Shown piece after piece: positions 15,676 through 26,462 of a stretch of 64,000 bases of DNA. A program made the translations under genes and the position numbers. The notes beneath the pieces are model-generated. The model was not told the origin of the DNA, made no database searches, and saw only the letters and a program-made list of their open reading frames with translations. Source of the stretch: Xenococcaceae cyanobacterium MO_167.B27 (GTDB lineage Bacteria > Cyanobacteriota > Cyanobacteriia > Cyanobacteriales > Xenococcaceae); assembly GCA_030065935.1 (NCBI GenBank), contig JASJCP010000005.1:29237-93236 (forward strand). The letters run 5' to 3'. Positions within the stretch are counted from its first letter, which is position 1. The number at the start of each line of letters is the position of its first letter.

Positions 15676-18321
15676 TTAATGCAATAGAACCTTCTCTTGA
15701 TCTGCTTCTTCAGGATGATACATTGCTGCATCTAATTTGCAACCACGATATGCCAGGGTATAAAGTTCTTTCAAATCTTTAATTAGAGGATAGCGGGGAT
15801 TTGAACCAGTACACTGATCGTCAAAAGCTTGTTCCGCTAATTCTTCGATTTGTTCGTAAAACTCTCTTTCTTCTCCTGGTAAGACTTCTTTAATGGTTAG
15901 GGGGATATCGATTTCTAGCTTCAGATTGTCGATCGCCTCAACTAATTTCTCTACTTTTTCATCAAGAGTATTACCGCCTAAATGTAGGTAATCGGCAATT
16001 TCTGCATAACGTTCTTTAGCATGGGGATATTCGTATTGAGGGAAGATCGCCTGTTTGAAGGGAGCATCGGTGGAATTATAGCGAATGACGTGGCTAATCA
16101 TTAAGGCATTGGCTAAACCGTGGGGGAGGTGGAAAGTCGAACCTAATTTGTGTGCCATAGAGTGACAGATACCCAAGAAAGCATTAGCAAATGCCATACC
16201 TGCAATGGTAGCAGCATAGTGGACTTTTTCCCTGGCTTCGGGGTCTTTTGCACCCAGTTTATAAGCGCGAGGTAGATATTTTAGCAGTAGGGCGATCGCT
16301 TCTAGTGCTAGTCCATTGGTAAATTCTGTTGCCAATACGGAGACATAGGCTTCTAAGGCATGGGTTAAGGCATCAATACCGCCGAAAGCTGTGAGGGATT
16401 TGGGCATATTTAGCACTAATTCGGGGTCAACAATTGCCATGTTGGGAGTTAGAGCATAGTCGGCGAGGGGATATTTAATTCCCGTGCGATCATCGGTCAC
16501 TACGGCAAAGGGGGTAACTTCTGAACCAGTACCAGAAGTAGTCGGGATTGCTACCATCTGCGCCTTATTACCTATAGTGGGTAAATCATACACCCGTTTG
16601 CGGATATCCATAAACCGCATGGCGATGCCTTCAAATTCGACTTCGGGATGTTCGTACATCAACCAGATTACTTTAGCTGCATCCATAGGCGAACCACCAC
16701 CAAAGGCAATGATCACATCAGGTTGGAAAGTATTTACTCTAGCCAATCCCATTTCGATGGTGGAAAGGTTGGGATCGGGTTGAACATCGTAAAAGATTTG
16801 ATGTTCGATGTTAATTTCCTCTAAAACATCGGTAACTTCTTTAATCATTCCCATGTCAAATAAGGGCTTGTCGGTAATGATAAAGGCTCGCTTTTTACCT
16901 ACTAAATCTCTTAAAGCGACAGGCAAAGAACCATATTTGAAATAAATTTTGGGGGGTACGCGAAACCAGAGCATATTTTCCCGTCGTTCCGATACGGTTT
17001 TAATGTTGAGTAGATGACAAACGCTAACGTTTTCACTCACGGAATTACCGCCCCAAGTACCGCAACCTAAAGTTAATGAGGGGTCTAATTTAAAGTTATA
17101 CAAATCTCCAATCGCCCCTTGGGAAGAAGGTGTATTAATTAACACCCTACCTGTGGAGACGTGGGAATCAAAATAGCTGATGCGATCGCTATTACTGGCA
17201 GCAGTATAGAGTACTGAAGTATGTCCACGTCCACCAAATAAAATAAGTTCTTCCGCTTTCTCTGTTGCTGCTTTAAAATCAGCTACGCGATACATTGCTA
17301 AGACGGGGGATAATTTCTCGATGGAAAATGGTTCGTGAATGCCAACTTCGTCGATTTCTCCAATTAGGACTTTGCTTTCTTCAGGAATTTCAATTCCTGC
17401 TAATTCGGCAATTTTTGCCACTGATTGACCGACAATTTCGGCGTTGATTCGTTCGTTTTTAACTAAGATATTACTTACCTTTGCTCCTTCTTCGGTGGTC
17501 AAAAAATAAGCCCCTCTGAGGGCAAATTCTTGTTTAACTTGTTCGTAAACTTCATCAACCACAATCACTGATTGTTCTGAAGCACAAATCATACCGTTGT
17601 CAAAGGTTTTACTCAACAAAATTGAGCTTACGGCTAATTTAATTTCCGCAGTTTCATCAATAACTGCGGGAGTATTACCAGCACCCACACCTAAAGATGG
17701 TTTACCTGAAGAATAGGCAGCCTTTACCATCCCAGGACCCCCAGTAGCTAGGATTAAATTCATATTGGGATGCTGCATTAAAGCTTGAGAAAGTTCTACC
17801 GATGGTTCATCAATCCAACCAATAATATCTTCTGGCGCACCCGCAGCTACAGCAGCATCTAAAACTGTTTTCGCTGCTGCGATCGTACATTCTTTGGCTC
17901 TAGGATGGGGAGAAAAAATAATTGCATTGCGGGTTTTTAGGGCGATTAAAGCTTTAAAAATTGCTGTGGAAGTTGGATTAGTTGTGGGTACAATTCCCGC
18001 TAAAATTCCTACTGGTTCGGCGATTTTTTGAATCCCGTAATGAGGGTCGGATTCTATTACGCCACAGGTGGGTTCTTGTTTGTATTTGTTATAGACAAAT
18101 TCTGAAGCAAAATGATTTTTAATCACTTTATCTTCTACAATTCCCATACCCGTTTCTGTAACTGCTAATTTAGCTAAGGGAATGCGTTGGTCGTTAGCTG
18201 CTAAAGCTGCTTGTTTGAATATTTTATCTACTTGTTGTTGAGTAAAATTAGCATATTTACTTTGAGCATATTTTACTTTTTGAATGAGGGTGTTTAATTC
18301 TTCTAGGTTTGTAACTTTCAT
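15676..18321 (-). CDS. adhE: Bifunctional acetaldehyde-CoA/alcohol dehydrogenase AdhE
   Basis: 881 residues, full length. Residues 1-~440 are a CoA-acylating aldehyde dehydrogenase with catalytic Cys in NGMICASEQS (~245). Residues ~450-881 are an iron-dependent alcohol dehydrogenase with GGGSPMDAAKV, GGIDALTHALEAY (~645) and the metal-binding CHSMAHKLGSTFHLPHG (~718). It reduces acetyl-CoA to ethanol with two NADH and in other bacteria assembles into spirosome filaments. It lies near pflA and pflB on the same strand, so it fits as the NADH-reoxidising step of dark, anoxic pyruvate breakdown. No obvious Shine-Dalgarno; the ATG is followed directly by the conserved N-terminus. Confidence 0.97.
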   Translation of the reverse strand: MKVTNLEELNTLIQKVKYAQSKYANFTQQQVDKIFKQAALAANDQRIPLAKLAVTETGMGIVEDKVIKNHFASEFVYNKYKQEPTCGVIESDPHYGIQKIAEPVGILAGIVPTTNPTSTAIFKALIALKTRNAIIFSPHPRAKECTIAAAKTVLDAAVAAGAPEDIIGWIDEPSVELSQALMQHPNMNLILATGGPGMVKAAYSSGKPSLGVGAGNTPAVIDETAEIKLAVSSILLSKTFDNGMICASEQSVIVVDEVYEQVKQEFALRGAYFLTTEEGAKVSNILVKNERINAEIVGQSVAKIAELAGIEIPEESKVLIGEIDEVGIHEPFSIEKLSPVLAMYRVADFKAATEKAEELILFGGRGHTSVLYTAASNSDRISYFDSHVSTGRVLINTPSSQGAIGDLYNFKLDPSLTLGCGTWGGNSVSENVSVCHLLNIKTVSERRENMLWFRVPPKIYFKYGSLPVALRDLVGKKRAFIITDKPLFDMGMIKEVTDVLEEINIEHQIFYDVQPDPNLSTIEMGLARVNTFQPDVIIAFGGGSPMDAAKVIWLMYEHPEVEFEGIAMRFMDIRKRVYDLPTIGNKAQMVAIPTTSGTGSEVTPFAVVTDDRTGIKYPLADYALTPNMAIVDPELVLNMPKSLTAFGGIDALTHALEAYVSVLATEFTNGLALEAIALLLKYLPRAYKLGAKDPEAREKVHYAATIAGMAFANAFLGICHSMAHKLGSTFHLPHGLANALMISHVIRYNSTDAPFKQAIFPQYEYPHAKERYAEIADYLHLGGNTLDEKVEKLVEAIDNLKLEIDIPLTIKEVLPGEEREFYEQIEELAEQAFDDQCTGSNPRYPLIKDLKELYTLAYRGCKLDAAMYHPEEADQEKVLLH

Positions 18322-18323
18322 GG

Positions 18324-18392
18324 TTATTGTTAGTTGTTAGTTGTTAGTTGTTAGCTAGCGCAGTATTGGGGTTTCCCCCACTGGCTGTTGGG
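18324..18392. repeat. GTTAGTT heptamer repeat plus palindromic repeat upstream of adhE
   Basis: About four heptamers of GTTAGTT (18328-18354) lie directly upstream of the adhE start, followed by GCGCAGTATTGGGGTTTCCCCCA and GGCTGTTGGGG, a relative of the palindrome inside iscB. They sit where the adhE leader should be. Confidence 0.6.
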
Positions 18393-18574
18393 GAATTTGA
18401 AAGGCTGATTTTTGATGGTAATCAGAATCTTTATCTGCTAAGTATCTAGACAGAATTAATTGTATAAACAGTTTTACTGTTGCAAGAGTGCCTAGTTTCA
18501 ACCAGTAAATTTAATTTTGTCCAAATACTTATAGGCTGTGGATAATTTTTCAGCAAATTAAATAGCTAAGAAAT

Positions 18575-19327
18575 CTAATTAACTTCAATGCCATACTCAG
18601 CAAAAATCTTTTTCGCTGTTGCGACTAATTCTGGTGATGCGGATGGTGTATCTTTAAGTTGGTATTCATAACCCAGTTGTTCCCATTTATATTCTCCCAT
18701 TTTATGAAAGGGTAAAATTTCTACTCGCTCAACATTTTTTAAATCTGATACAAACTCTGCTAAACCTCTAATATTGTGAGGTGGATCGGTGAGATGGGGA
18801 ACTAAAACAAATCTAATCCAAACTGGTTTCTTGATGTCACTTAAATAGCGAGCTAAGTTAAGGGTTGGTTCGAGGGAAACGCTGGTAACTTGATGATAAA
18901 TTTTGGGGTCAAAAGATTTAATATCTAACAATACTAAATCTACATAATCTAAGACTGGTTTTACCGTAGCTAATTTTACATAGCCAGAAGTATCTAAAGC
19001 TGTATGAATTCCTAACTCTTGACAACGACGAAAAATCTCTAATACAAACTCTGGCTGCATTAAAGGTTCGCCCCCAGTTATGGTTACTCCTCCTCCAGAA
19101 AACTTCATGTAAGAATGATATTTTTGGATGTCTTCAATCAGTTCATCAACTGTTACTTCTTTACCCCCATTAGGATAGCGACAGTCCGCATTATGACAGT
19201 AAAGACATCTCAGGGGACATCCTTGGGTAAAAATTACATAGCGAATACCAGGTCCATCAACTGTACCGCAAGTTTCAATTGAGTGAATTCTACCTTTAGT
19301 CTGAGATTGAGGAGTTTTTATTGTCAT
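18575..19327 (-). CDS. pflA: Pyruvate formate-lyase activating enzyme
   Basis: 250 residues, a radical-SAM enzyme of typical size. The 4Fe-4S motif is CPLRCLYC near residue 35, followed by the SAM-binding GGE in GGGVTITGGEPLMQ (~79-92). It generates the glycyl radical on PflB under anoxia. The partner pflB lies about 1.4 kb upstream on the same strand, with three plus-strand genes intervening, so the two are probably separately transcribed. The ATG start at 19327 gives the expected GRIHSIETCGTVDGPGIRY N-terminus. Confidence 0.96.
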   Translation of the reverse strand: MTIKTPQSQTKGRIHSIETCGTVDGPGIRYVIFTQGCPLRCLYCHNADCRYPNGGKEVTVDELIEDIQKYHSYMKFSGGGVTITGGEPLMQPEFVLEIFRRCQELGIHTALDTSGYVKLATVKPVLDYVDLVLLDIKSFDPKIYHQVTSVSLEPTLNLARYLSDIKKPVWIRFVLVPHLTDPPHNIRGLAEFVSDLKNVERVEILPFHKMGEYKWEQLGYEYQLKDTPSASPELVATAKKIFAEYGIEVN

Positions 19328-19629
19328 AAAAGTGAATTTATTTAACTCTATTTCATCCTAAAAAATCTTTTGATTATTGTCCATATTTTTAAGATTTTTT
19401 AAGATTTTTTTGATAAATCAACTTAGCAATTTAATATTTATTTTTCTGTTAATTTGCGATCACGTAAAGCTTAAAATATTGTTTTATTTTTTTAAACTTT
19501 TAGATTGAGAAAGCTTATGATATATATTAATCCTAATCATAACTATTTTTCTTAAAAATTATCATATTTTAGGGTATGGGTTTGTGATCGCAATTACTGA
19601 ACCCTCCTCAAATTCGGAAAATTATTGCT
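19328..19629. other. Intergenic between divergent genes
   Basis: Very AT-rich 302 bp with runs such as TTAAGATTTTTTAAGATTTTTTT (19390-19412), which must contain the pflA promoter. No recognisable operator seen. Confidence 0.4.
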
Positions 19630-19686
19630 TTGTTATTTAAACTAAAATGTATAGTTAGTGATGCTGTTTTCTGGGAGCAAGACTTG

Positions 19687-20112
19687 ATGAGCGATGGCAT
19701 TAGTATGATCTGTGGTTTTTTAGGTGGAACAATAATTGCTGTTGGATCTGGCTATAAAGTCTTTCCCCACCCGAAGCCAGAGAAAATCTATAACAGGTTG
19801 AGTGATGCTAAATGGTTTTTGGCATTGAGATGGTGCGATAGTCTCTCGACACCCGCAGGTATTATTACTAATACGGGAGAGTTTTCTTTTTACAATCAAA
19901 TTGTCCTGGAAATGGGGGAAGAAAAATTTATTCCCCAAAAATATCGACAAGATATTTTCGCTCAATGTTTGCCCCTGAAACCTGATGAAACGGTTACTTA
20001 CGACCTAATTTCTTGCGATCGCATTTTGGAGATAAGAGCTTTGTCAATAGATTCTCGCTATGGAAAAGTCGCTTTAGTTAGAGAGTTGGAAAGAGAATCT
20101 GATACAGTTTAA
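19687..20112 (+). CDS. Uncharacterised small protein
   Basis: 141 residues from ATG 19687 (an in-frame start at 19630 would add 19). I prefer 19687 because GGGAG lies about a dozen bases upstream. The sequence opens with a hydrophobic stretch (MICGFLGGTIIAVGSGYKVF) that could be a membrane anchor, then a charged soluble part with several Trp/Tyr. No family recognised. It is an isolated plus-strand gene between pflA and the toxin-antitoxin pair. Confidence 0.55.
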   Translation: MSDGISMICGFLGGTIIAVGSGYKVFPHPKPEKIYNRLSDAKWFLALRWCDSLSTPAGIITNTGEFSFYNQIVLEMGEEKFIPQKYRQDIFAQCLPLKPDETVTYDLISCDRILEIRALSIDSRYGKVALVRELERESDTV

Positions 20113-20230
20113 GCAATTCCTATTCCATTACTGCCATAACTATACAATTAATTTTGCTTAACTACTTATTCCCAATTGGTTATTTCTAGCAAAGCTATAA
20201 TTTACTTGAGTTTGAAAAAAAATAATAGAT

Positions 20231-20425
20231 ATGTCAACTCTTGAGCAAATTGAAGCAGCAATTCTGACACTTCCATCAGATGATTTTGAGAAACTGAGAA
20301 AGTGGTTTTTTGACCTGGATTATCAGCGTTGGGATAAGCAGTTAGAAAAAGATATTGCAGAAGGTAAGTTAGAAGCTTTCGCTGATGAAGCGATCGCAGA
20401 ATTTGAGGCTGGTAACTGTCCTTGA
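20231..20425 (+). CDS. Antitoxin of a type II toxin-antitoxin pair
   Basis: 64 residues, acidic and helical (IEAAILTLPSDDFEKLRKWF, then WDKQLEKDIAEGKLEAFADE). This layout is typical of cyanobacterial antitoxins preceding RelE/ParE toxins: an N-terminal interaction helix and a tail ending AIAEFEAGNCP. Its stop is 6 bp before the toxin ATG, as expected for translational coupling. Confidence 0.8.
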   Translation: MSTLEQIEAAILTLPSDDFEKLRKWFFDLDYQRWDKQLEKDIAEGKLEAFADEAIAEFEAGNCP

Positions 20426-20431
20426 AATTTG

Positions 20432-20692
20432 ATGCACTATACAACACGGCGATTTTGGAAGTGTTATAACGATTTACCTGAAAGCGTACAGCGTAATGCT
20501 GACCAATGCTACAAGTTACTGAAAACCAATCCATCTCATCCGTCATTGCACTTCAAAAAGATTGGTAATAAATATTGGTCAGTTCGGATAGGATTAGATT
20601 ATCGAGCATTAGGGGTTGAAGTGGAAACTGGGATTTCGTGGTTTTGGATTGGTACTCATGCACAATACGACAAGTTAATTGGTAAGTCTTAG
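20432..20692 (+). CDS. RelE/ParE-family toxin
   Basis: 86 residues from ATG 20432. RelE/ParE superfamily features are an N-terminal helix pair (RRFWKCYNDLPESVQRNADQ), the core KIGNKYWSVRIGLDYRALG and the end WFWIGTHAQYDKLI. Members are ribosome-dependent mRNA interferases or gyrase poisons; which applies here is not clear. The gene looks intact, unlike the similar pair at 32799-33329. It ends inside a hairpin shared with the convergent pflB. Confidence 0.85.
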   Translation: MHYTTRRFWKCYNDLPESVQRNADQCYKLLKTNPSHPSLHFKKIGNKYWSVRIGLDYRALGVEVETGISWFWIGTHAQYDKLIGKS

Positions 20693-20716
20693 TAAGGTGG
20701 GCAATGCCCACCTTAC
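20692..20716. terminator. Perfect palindrome between convergent toxin and pflB genes
   Basis: GTAAGGTGGGC-aat-GCCCACCTTAC, an 11-bp perfect stem. It begins on the toxin stop codon and lies just after the pflB stop on the other strand, so it could end transcription both ways, though no long T-run follows. The same core appears in the ATPase gene at 11652-11671. Confidence 0.6.
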
Positions 20717-20731
20717 AATGGGGAATAAAAA

Positions 20732-22960
20732 CTAAACTCTTTCGTGGAAGGTACGACTAATTACATCTAGTTGTTGTTCGCGGGTGAGTTTGATAAAGTT
20801 GACCGCATAACCAGATACCCTAATGGTTAGTTGGGGATAGAGTTCGGGATGTTCCATTGCATCTATCAAGGTTTCGCGATTTAAAACATTGATGTTGATA
20901 TGGTGTCCCGTATTGTGGAAGTAACCATCTAACATTCCTGCTAGATTATTGATTTTGTTGTCTTCAGTTTTACCTAAAGCTTCAGGTACGATGGAGAAAG
21001 TATAGGAAATACCGTCTTGGGCGTGTTCGTAGGGGAGTTTGGCAACAGATTCTAAAGCAGCTATCGCTCCTTTGGTGTCTCTTCCGTGCATGGGGTTTGC
21101 ACCAGGGGCGAAGGGTTGTCCTGCTTTACGTCCATCGGGAGTGTTACCTGTTTTCTTACCATAGACAACGTTAGAAGTAATAGTAAGAATTGATTGGGTG
21201 GGTACTGCACCGCGATAGGTTTTGTTTTGGCGGACTTTGTTCATAAAGTCTTCCACTACTTTGGCGGTAATTTTATCAACGCGATCGTCGTTGTTACCGA
21301 ATTTGGGATAATCTCCTTCTATTTCGTAATCTACTGCCAAACCTTTTTCATTGCGGATGACTTTTACTTTGGCATATTTAATTGCTGATAGGGCATCCCC
21401 TACTACAGATAATCCAGCTACTCCACAAGCCATTGTCCGATAAACATCGCGGTCGTGCAATGCCATTTCTAGTCTTTCGTAGCAATATTTATCATGCATA
21501 TAGTGGATGACGTTGAGGGTGTTAACATAGAGTTTTGCTAACCAACCCATCATCAGATCGAATTTTGCGGTTACTTCTTCATAATCTAAATATTCAGAAG
21601 TTATAGGTGCAAACATTGGGGCGATTTGTTGCCCTGCTTTTTCGTCTTTACCACCATTGATGGCATAGAGTAGAGCTTTAGCTAAGTTTACCCTTGCGCC
21701 AAAAAATTGCATCTGTTTACCAATCCGCATTCCCGATACACAACAAGCTATACCGTAGTCATCCCCGTAGTAACTGCGCATCAAGTCGTCGTTTTCATAC
21801 TGAATCGAACTGGTATCAGTAGAAACTTTAGCACAGAAGTGTTTAAAACCTACAGGTAATCTTTCCGACCAGAGTACAGTTAAATTGGGTTCGGGGGCTG
21901 CTCCTAAGTTATATAAGGTATTTAAGAAGCGGAAGCTGTTTTTAGTCACTAAAGTTCTGCCATCTTCTCCCATACCGCCAATGGATTCTGTTACCCAAGT
22001 GGGATCCCCAGAAAATAGTTCGTTATAGGCTGGATGACGTAAGAAACGTACCATCCGCAGTTTCATGACGAAATGGTCGATTAGTTCTTGAATTTCCGCT
22101 TCAGTAGCATCGCCTTTATCTAAATCCCGTTGGCAATAGATGTCGAGGAAAGTGGAAACGCGACCCAAAGACATTGCTGCGCCGTTTTGTTCCTTAACTG
22201 CTCCTAAATAGCCAAAATAAGTCCATTGGATAGCTTCGGTCGCACTGCTTGCAGGTTGAGAGATATCGCAACCATAACTAGCAGCCATCTGTTTTAATTC
22301 GTTAAGTGCCTTGATTTGTTCGGAAATTTCTTCCCGTAAGCGAATTACCTCTTCATCGATCGCATCTACTTCTAGAGAGAATAATTGTTGCTGTTTATCT
22401 TCAATTAGGCGATCGCAACCATATAAAGCTACCCTGCGATAATCACCGATAATTCGTCCCCTACCATAAGCATCGGGTAATCCTGTAATAATACCTGAAT
22501 GCCTTGCCAACTTCATTTCACGGGTATAGGCATCAAACACACCATCGTTGTGAGTCTTGCGATATTTAGTAAAAATCTCTTTTGTTTGCTCGTCTAACTG
22601 ATAACCGTAGGCTTCAAGGGAACTTTTAACTACCCGAATGCCACCAAAAGGCATAATTCCCCTTTTAAGAGGTTTATCTGTTTGCAAGCCGACAATTTTT
22701 TCTAAGTCTTTATCAATATAACCTGGTGCGTGGGCGGTAATTGAAGAAGGTACTTTAGTATCTGTATCTAAAATACCTTTTTCCCGTTCTACTGCCATCA
22801 AGTCTTTAACTTTTTCCCAAAGCTGATGGGTAACTTCTGTGGGACTGGCTAAAAACGAGCCATCTCCTTTATAGGGAGTGTAGTTTTTTTGAATAAAGTC
22901 GCGGAGGTTAATTTCTTCATTCCATTTGCCTGAAACAAAACCTTTCCATTGTTCTAACAT
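20732..22960 (-). CDS. pflB: Formate C-acetyltransferase (pyruvate formate-lyase)
   Basis: 742 residues, full length. The adjacent catalytic cysteines are in [11 protein letters not shown] (~405) and the glycyl-radical site is RVSGYAVNF near residue 716. It converts pyruvate and CoA to acetyl-CoA and formate, is oxygen-sensitive, and depends on PflA. A strong ribosome site (AGGAGGT) lies about 8 nt before the ATG at 22960. It is divergent from the ADP-forming acetyl-CoA synthetase gene across a 530-bp region, which suggests coordinated control of formation and use of acetyl-CoA. Confidence 0.97.
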   Translation of the reverse strand: MLEQWKGFVSGKWNEEINLRDFIQKNYTPYKGDGSFLASPTEVTHQLWEKVKDLMAVEREKGILDTDTKVPSSITAHAPGYIDKDLEKIVGLQTDKPLKRGIMPFGGIRVVKSSLEAYGYQLDEQTKEIFTKYRKTHNDGVFDAYTREMKLARHSGIITGLPDAYGRGRIIGDYRRVALYGCDRLIEDKQQQLFSLEVDAIDEEVIRLREEISEQIKALNELKQMAASYGCDISQPASSATEAIQWTYFGYLGAVKEQNGAAMSLGRVSTFLDIYCQRDLDKGDATEAEIQELIDHFVMKLRMVRFLRHPAYNELFSGDPTWVTESIGGMGEDGRTLVTKNSFRFLNTLYNLGAAPEPNLTVLWSERLPVGFKHFCAKVSTDTSSIQYENDDLMRSYYGDDYGIACCVSGMRIGKQMQFFGARVNLAKALLYAINGGKDEKAGQQIAPMFAPITSEYLDYEEVTAKFDLMMGWLAKLYVNTLNVIHYMHDKYCYERLEMALHDRDVYRTMACGVAGLSVVGDALSAIKYAKVKVIRNEKGLAVDYEIEGDYPKFGNNDDRVDKITAKVVEDFMNKVRQNKTYRGAVPTQSILTITSNVVYGKKTGNTPDGRKAGQPFAPGANPMHGRDTKGAIAALESVAKLPYEHAQDGISYTFSIVPEALGKTEDNKINNLAGMLDGYFHNTGHHININVLNRETLIDAMEHPELYPQLTIRVSGYAVNFIKLTREQQLDVISRTFHERV

Positions 22961-23490
22961 ATTAGATACACCTCCTAATATTTTTGGTTAATTTCTTGCC
23001 TCTGGTTGCTGCTCAATTAAGTTTCTACTAGCTCTAATTTACAACAAAGACAAATTTTTTGGAGAATTTATTTTATTAACCTATTTATCTCCAATCTACT
23101 AGAATTTTTGAGTACATTTAAGTATGTCTAATGGGCAACATTTTTAATTATACATCGGACTGACTTATAGTTGATATTGATATTTGTTTATACCCTTATA
23201 ACTCAGCTACATCCTTATGTTAATCAACCCCTAACAGTTTTAACATATCAGTTTACAAAAAAATAATTTATCCTCGGCAATAAACAACTTTTAGATTATT
23301 TTAATATTTCTCCTAGAAGCGTCATTCAATCGTCATGGGAAAGGAATTTTTTGTATATTGAATTACCAAGAATACTTGCCAGAGATTAATAAAAACTGAA
23401 AAGGAACAGCTAAAACTTTTTTTTTTAAATTAATTGCTTATAATTGGGAACGGAGAATGTCAATTTGCACCAAACTCGTAAAGGAATTTT
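22961..23490. other. Divergent regulatory region, pflB / acetyl-CoA synthetase
   Basis: 530 bp, AT-rich, without open frame. It holds the pflB ribosome site at its left edge and AGGA before the synthetase ATG at its right. Promoters for both genes must lie here; I see no clear FNR-like or other operator palindrome by eye. Confidence 0.45.
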
Positions 23491-26259
23491 ATGACTATCT
23501 CAATGAACTTGACTGTGGATCCCGCTCATGATATAGCTAACTATCAACGGCGACCCCTCGATGTTATTTTTGCCCCCAAAACTGTAGCTGTCATTGGTGC
23601 GACAGACCGCCCTGGTAGTGTAGGAAGAACTTTACTATGGAATCTAATCACCAATCCCTTTGGTGGTACAGTATTTCCCGTCAATCCCAAGCGAGATAAC
23701 GTACTTGGTATTAAAGCTTATAAAGATATAACTTCTATTCCCGAGGCGATAGACCTAGCGGTAATTGCCACTCCAGCCGTCACAGTGCCTACGGTGATTC
23801 GTCATTGTGGGAAGGCGGGAGTAAAAGGAGTAATTATCGTCTCGGCAGGATTCAAAGAAATTGGCACAATAGGAATTGAATTAGAAAAACAAATTTTAAC
23901 CGAAGTCCAGCGTCACCAAATGCGGATTGTCGGACCTAATTGTCTGGGGTTGATGAGTCCTCACAACGGGTTAAATGCCACCTTTGCCAGTGCTATGGCG
24001 CGTCCGGGGAATGTGGGTTTTATCAGTCAGAGTGGGGCATTGTGTACGGCGATTTTAGACTGGAGTTTTCGGGAAAACGTCGGCTTTAGTGCCTTTATCT
24101 CCATTGGTTCGATGCTAGATATTAGTTGGGGGGATTTAATTTATCATCTTGGTGACGATCCCGCTACTAACAGCATTGCTATATATATGGAATCAATTGG
24201 CGATGCTGGTTCATTTCTCTCAGCAGCAAGGGAAGTAGCCTTAAGCAAACCGATTATTGTCATTAAAGGGGGGCGTACAGGTGCAGCAGCCAAGGCAGCA
24301 GCTTCCCATACAGGCACGTTAGCAGGTAGCGATGAAGTATTAGATGCAGCTTTTCGTCGTTGTGGGGTGCTGCGGGTAGATACTATCGAAGACTTATTTA
24401 ATATGACTGAGTTGCTAGCCAAACAACCCCGTCCTAGAGGCAAAAGCTTAACTATTTTGACCAATGCTGGAGGACCAGGAGTATTAGCAACGGATTCTTT
24501 AATTAAAAAACAAGGAGCATTAGCCGAATTATGCCCCGAAACCATTACCCAGTTGGATGAAGTCTTACCAACCCACTGGAGTCGCAACAATCCCATTGAT
24601 ATCTTAGGAGATGCCACAGCAGAACGCTACACCCAAGCCCTAAAGATAGCAGCAGCAGATCAAAACAGTGATGGGTTGTTAGTCATCCTCACCCCTCAAG
24701 CTATGACCGATGCCAGCAAAATAGCATCTCAATTACAAGAAACTGTCAAAGAATTAAACGGCAAACCTCTACTAGCTAGCTGGATGGGAGGAGAAAAAGT
24801 AGCACAAGGAGAAGCCATCCTCAACCAAGCAGGAATTTATACCATTCCCTATCCCGATACTGCTGCCCATCTGTTTAACTTAATGTGGAAATACAGCTAT
24901 AATCTCAAAGGTTTATATGAAACTCCTGTACTAGCAGAAGACGGGGATCTCAGCTTGGGAGAAGCTCAGAGCGATCGCAACAACCGTCGTAGCACTGCAA
25001 CAGCAATTTTAAAGAAAGTTAGAGATACAGGGCGCGATCTACTCACTGAATATGAATCAAAACAGTTACTAGCAGCCTATGGCATTCCCACCGTAGCTAC
25101 TCATATTGCCAGCAGTGAAGACCAAGCAGTAGAATTAGCCGAAGCAATTGGTTATCCAGTTGTCCTCAAACTCCACTCCGAAACCATCACCCACAAAACC
25201 GACGTAGGCGGAGTACACCTCAATTTAAATAATGGGGATGCTGTTAGAGGTGCTTACAACTCTATTAAAAATGCCGTGGGGACGTTTGATGATACCTCCT
25301 CTTTTCTTGGTGTTACTGTGCAACCGATGGTCAAACTCGATGGCTACGAATTAATTATTGGTAGCAGTATCGATGCACAATTTGGACCCGTTTTATTATT
25401 TGGCGCAGGGGGACAATTAGTAGAAGTATTTAAAGACCGCGCCCTAGCATTACCACCGCTAAATACAACCCTAGCAAGAAGGATGATGGAGCAAACCCGC
25501 ATCTATGAAGCACTCAAAGGAGTTAGGGGGAGAAAAGCCGTAGATTTGACGGCTCTAGCCAAATTAATGGTGCGTTTTAGCCAGCTAGTGGTCGAACAAC
25601 CTTGGATTAAAGAAATCGATATCAATCCTCTACTAGCATCCAGCGACCGCTTATTAGCCCTAGATGCCCGTGTAGTTCTCCATGATACAGAAGCAACTGA
25701 GAGAAACTTACCCAGTGTTGCCATCCGCCCCTATCCTACCCAATATGTAAAACCCTGGAGAGCAAAAGATGGTAAACAAGTAACCATTCGTCCTATTCGA
25801 CCCGAAGACGAACCACTGATTGTTAACTTTCACCAACACCTTTCAGAAGAAAGCGTTTATTTCCGCTATTTCCACATGATGAAGTTGCAAACCAGAGTAG
25901 CCCACGACCGACTGACGCGCATTTGTTTTATCGATTATGATCGCGAAATGGCTTTAGTAGCAGATTACCTCAATCCTGATACAGGAGAACGGGAAATCCT
26001 TGGCGTAAGTCGTTTGAGCAAAATCTATGGCACTAATGAAGCGGAATTTGGGATGTTAGTCAGCGATCGCTATCAAGGTATAGGATTAGGTACAGAATTA
26101 CTACAATCTTTGATTGATATTGGTCGTCAAGAACAATTAAGTTGTATCACTGCCGAAATTCTCCCCGAAAATCGCACCATGCAACATTTGTGTACCAAAC
26201 TGGGTTTTAAGCTCCAGAGAAATATGGATGTAGTTCGCGCTTATTGCGATCTTGGCTGA
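23491..26259 (+). CDS. ADP-forming acetate-CoA ligase fused to GNAT acetyltransferase
   Basis: 922 residues. Order: CoA-binding Rossmann domain ([15 protein letters not shown], ~31), succinyl-CoA-synthetase-like domains with the probable phospho-His segment [12 protein letters not shown] (~270), ATP-grasp domain (~510-720; [21 protein letters not shown]), and a C-terminal GNAT domain (~760-915; [19 protein letters not shown]). The first part makes ATP from acetyl-CoA, releasing acetate. The fused GNAT is the architecture of the Pat/YfiQ protein acetyltransferases. With pflB, pflA and adhE nearby it completes a mixed fermentation route. AGGA lies 6 nt before the ATG. Confidence 0.93.
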   Translation: MTISMNLTVDPAHDIANYQRRPLDVIFAPKTVAVIGATDRPGSVGRTLLWNLITNPFGGTVFPVNPKRDNVLGIKAYKDITSIPEAIDLAVIATPAVTVPTVIRHCGKAGVKGVIIVSAGFKEIGTIGIELEKQILTEVQRHQMRIVGPNCLGLMSPHNGLNATFASAMARPGNVGFISQSGALCTAILDWSFRENVGFSAFISIGSMLDISWGDLIYHLGDDPATNSIAIYMESIGDAGSFLSAAREVALSKPIIVIKGGRTGAAAKAAASHTGTLAGSDEVLDAAFRRCGVLRVDTIEDLFNMTELLAKQPRPRGKSLTILTNAGGPGVLATDSLIKKQGALAELCPETITQLDEVLPTHWSRNNPIDILGDATAERYTQALKIAAADQNSDGLLVILTPQAMTDASKIASQLQETVKELNGKPLLASWMGGEKVAQGEAILNQAGIYTIPYPDTAAHLFNLMWKYSYNLKGLYETPVLAEDGDLSLGEAQSDRNNRRSTATAILKKVRDTGRDLLTEYESKQLLAAYGIPTVATHIASSEDQAVELAEAIGYPVVLKLHSETITHKTDVGGVHLNLNNGDAVRGAYNSIKNAVGTFDDTSSFLGVTVQPMVKLDGYELIIGSSIDAQFGPVLLFGAGGQLVEVFKDRALALPPLNTTLARRMMEQTRIYEALKGVRGRKAVDLTALAKLMVRFSQLVVEQPWIKEIDINPLLASSDRLLALDARVVLHDTEATERNLPSVAIRPYPTQYVKPWRAKDGKQVTIRPIRPEDEPLIVNFHQHLSEESVYFRYFHMMKLQTRVAHDRLTRICFIDYDREMALVADYLNPDTGEREILGVSRLSKIYGTNEAEFGMLVSDRYQGIGLGTELLQSLIDIGRQEQLSCITAEILPENRTMQHLCTKLGFKLQRNMDVVRAYCDLG

Positions 26260-26324
26260 TGTTAACAGAGAGATGAGGAATAAAGGATGAAGGATAAAAA
26301 AGACCCATCGGAAATTCTAATATA

Positions 26325-26462
26325 GGGAGAATTTTTGGTTTTCCGACCCTTTAGCCGTTGTTTGACCGACTGGAAGACGGCTTCTGTAATAGATTCGCCA
26401 GTTAACGGAGCTAGCTGGCGTACAAGGGTATCGGTTTAGCTGTCCTTGATACTAAGAGCCAT
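26325..26462 (-). pseudogene. VapB-type antitoxin relic with premature stop
   Basis: On the minus strand an ATG (26460-26462) preceded by AGGTAGAAGG opens MALSIKDS, then TAA at codon 9, then TDTLVRQLAPLTGESITEAV and QSVKQRLKGRK in the same frame. MALSIK...ADRLxRxLAxLTGESxTEAV is the signature of the Rv0623-like VapB antitoxins. No VapC toxin is recognisable downstream (left), where the gene runs into the acetyl-CoA synthetase 3' flank. An inactivated antitoxin without its toxin. Confidence 0.7.

Noticed and set aside
15790..15830. tRNA-like GGGGATTTGAACC
   Set aside because: Lies inside adhE coding sequence and no cloverleaf can be drawn around it.
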